Positions 12,568-13,923 of a stretch of DNA of 13,923 nucleotides are shown piece by piece. The position numbers were made by a program, and so were the translations under genes. Under the pieces are notes generated by a model that was given only the letters and a program-made list of their open reading frames with translations, was not told where the DNA came from and made no database searches. The stretch lies in contig CAZYFS010000008.1 of the NCBI GenBank assembly GCA_964647465.1, forward strand, positions 1-13,923, given 5' to 3'. Source of the stretch: CAZYFS01 sp964647465. Its GTDB lineage: Bacteria; Patescibacteriota; Minisyncoccia; Minisyncoccales; UBA1441. Numbering within the stretch: position 1 is the stretch's first letter; each line of letters opens with the position of its first letter.

Positions 12568-13923
12568 ATCCGACTACTACAATTCCCACCAAAATAGCAA
12601 TCATAATGGTAATCAAAGCGATTAAGGCATAACTACTAAATAGTCCAACTTTTTCTCCTCTACTAGGCGTCGTTGATATCTTGGCCGTCGCCTCAAGAAC
12701 AGATATCGCTGCTGCCTTTTTTATAAATTGAAAAGGGACAGAGCTTTCCACTACCTTTCCAACATTATCGACGACTGCAACGTATACCTCATGTGCTCCG
12801 TCATCAATAGGTTGATCGTAAGCATAAGACCATTGGCCATATTTATCGGCCTGAATTGAGATAACGATTGGTTCATCTGAGTAGATATAGAGAAAAACCC
12901 AAGATAAAGGAGGCGCCTCCCCTTTTATTTTTAAGCCATGTTCGCTGGTTTCTTCTGATAAAATAATTGTCTCTACATTTTCTACTTTATACTTCTCTGC
13001 TTTTTGTTCAGTTAAGCTAGTGGGCTCCTCAACCTGAATAATATCCAAATCTTCCTTATTAAGAGGGTCAAAACCAGAAACAACTTCAATATAATCCATA
13101 ATACTATCTCCGTCAGTATCAACGCTTAAAGGATCAGTCCCTCGTTTTATTTCTTCAGCATTCGACAGCCCATCCTGATCAAGATCATCTAGCTGAGTTG
13201 CTAGATCTGATCCAATTTCTGCTCCATCTAAAGATTTTTGAGCTACTTCTAGGGCAATATCTAGTTTATTTTCATCCACTCCTATAAGAATATCTTTGAT
13301 TAAACTACCAGCATTTCTGAAAGTTTCGATTTCTTGAGTGCCTTCAACTGCTGCTCGCCTTCGTAAATTACCAACAATATCTCCCGCTTTATAAGCAACA
13401 GAATCTTTCATTGTCTTCACAACCTGTTCAATAATCTCCACATCTTCTGCAGAAGCAGTTTCTGACTTTGCCTCTTTTCCCGCCTCCTCAATTGCTTTCT
13501 TTATCTCCCTCCCGATTGCTTCTGTTAATTCGATGGCCTCTTGACGAGAAACATTAAGATCCAGTTCTTCTTGTCCTTCTTCTTGAGAAATGACCCCTGC
13601 TTCTATTTCCGGCGTTCTCGCTTCAATCTTTTCTGCTAAAGATTGAACGTTTTCTTTTGATGAGAGCAAAACTCTTTGTTCTTCCTCTGCTCGTATCGTT
13701 TTTTCTTCTTCCGTCATTTCTTCCTCTGATTCTTCTCCTATCTCCTCTATTGATTCTTCTTCCTCGACTTCTTCTTCTGCTGCTGCTTCTTCTTCCTCCT
13801 CCTCTTCTTCTAGAGGATCTGCTTCAATTGTTACATCTTCTCCCTCTTCTGGAGGATCTGCTTCAATTGTTATTTCTCCTCCTTCTTCTTCTCCCCCTGT
13901 TGTTGTGAAGTTAACCATCCCGC
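12545..13923 (-). CDS. Acidic cell-surface protein with TSP3 and Ig-like modules, 5' end outside the window
   Basis: I do not recognise a named family for the whole protein. The frame is open to the window edge. The first ATG (13916-13918) has no signal peptide after it, so the real start is probably further right. From that Met (457 residues) there is a Glu-rich low-complexity region (10-80) with two copies of a 13-residue unit containing TIEADP. A helical charged region follows (80-235), then a calcium-binding thrombospondin-3-like block (245-285; DLDQDGLSNAEE, DTDGDSIMDYIE). Next is an Ig-like domain (about 325-400, with YIYSDEPIVISI and DGAHEVYVAVVDN), a Ser/Thr linker and one C-terminal membrane helix (429-450) with KKFK facing the cytoplasm. 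This fits a membrane-anchored outward-facing protein, perhaps for adhesion or calcium binding. Confidence 0.8.
   Translation of the reverse strand, partial: GMVNFTTTGGEEEGGEITIEADPPEEGEDVTIEADPLEEEEEEEEAAAEEEVEEEESIEEIGEESEEEMTEEEKTIRAEEEQRVLLSSKENVQSLAEKIEARTPEIEAGVISQEEGQEELDLNVSRQEAIELTEAIGREIKKAIEEAGKEAKSETASAEDVEIIEQVVKTMKDSVAYKAGDIVGNLRRRAAVEGTQEIETFRNAGSLIKDILIGVDENKLDIALEVAQKSLDGAEIGSDLATQLDDLDQDGLSNAEEIKRGTDPLSVDTDGDSIMDYIEVVSGFDPLNKEDLDIIQVEEPTSLTEQKAEKYKVENVETIILSEETSEHGLKIKGEAPPLSWVFLYIYSDEPIVISIQADKYGQWSYAYDQPIDDGAHEVYVAVVDNVGKVVESSVPFQFIKKAAAISVLEATAKISTTPSRGEKVGLFSSYALIALITIMIAILVGIVVVGFASKKFK
13786..13811. repeat. Pure pyrimidine (plus) / purine (minus) tract encoding poly-Glu
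   Basis: 26 consecutive pyrimidines on the plus strand encode a run of glutamates in the surface protein. Such tracts are prone to slippage and can form unusual DNA structures. Confidence 0.6.
13813..13872. repeat. Tandem 39-bp repeat start in the acidic surface gene
   Basis: GAGGATCTGCTTCAATTGTT occurs at 13813 and again at 13852, both followed by A. The period is 39 bases or 13 codons, encoding TIEADP plus acidic residues. More copies may lie beyond the window edge. Confidence 0.7.

Noticed and set aside
13657..13908. Leucine-rich plus-strand frame opposite the acidic surface gene
   Set aside because: It is the antisense shadow of Glu codons (GAA/GAG read as TTC/CTC/CTT) and has no independent support.
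1..13923. CRISPR array or phage/defence genes
   Set aside because: No regularly spaced repeats and no integrase, nuclease or phage structural genes were seen; the only exact long repeats are the three assembly duplications.

Overview
The window reads as a piece of a low-GC bacterial genome, most likely from a Candidate Phyla Radiation (Patescibacteria) member recovered from a metagenome. The pointers are a Lys/Glu-rich N-terminal extension on uL23, a 401-residue RecQ without the usual C-terminal domains, a surface protein with thrombospondin-3 and Ig-like modules, and few Shine-Dalgarno sites. No 16S rRNA is present, so this placement is an inference. TAA, TAG and TGA all end genes, which argues against code 25 (Gracilibacteria/SR1).

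From right to left on the minus strand: (1) 12545-13923, a probable 5'-truncated acidic surface protein whose last codons overlap a sensor histidine kinase (11128-12567). (2) 10694-11127, about 430 bases with no convincing gene. It holds a consensus minus-strand promoter, a long imperfect stem with the architecture of a small structured RNA (6S-like), and a rho-independent terminator pointing rightward. (3) A short plus-strand unit, bL28 (10420-10608) and tRNA-Pro(GGG) (10616-10693), divergent from a short recQ (9114-10319). (4) A site-2-protease-type M50 peptidase (8341-8979) with its own promoter. (5) The fused str-S10 ribosomal cluster, rpsL-rpsG-fusA-[YefM/Phd-like orf]-tuf-rpsJ-rplC-rplD-rplW-rplB-rpsS-rplV, running off the left edge. 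Consensus sigma-70 promoters precede rpsL and tuf, and a tandem hairpin element separates rpsJ from rplC.

Three runs of exactly 100 N (1421-1520, 3338-3437, 6781-6880) interrupt rplW, rpsJ and fusA. Each is flanked by an identical 55-bp copy of the same sequence. This is the signature of scaffolded contigs whose ends already overlap by one 55-mer. Removing one copy plus the Ns (155 bases) restores a full reading frame in all three genes, so none is broken in the organism.

Functionally, the left 8.3 kb encodes translation machinery: small-subunit proteins S12, S7, S10 and S19, large-subunit proteins L3, L4, L23, L2 and L22, and the GTPases EF-G and EF-Tu. The right part carries envelope, signalling, DNA-repair and RNA functions. 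The least explained items are the candidate small RNA, the hairpins before rplC, and the stand-alone antitoxin-fold protein between fusA and tuf.
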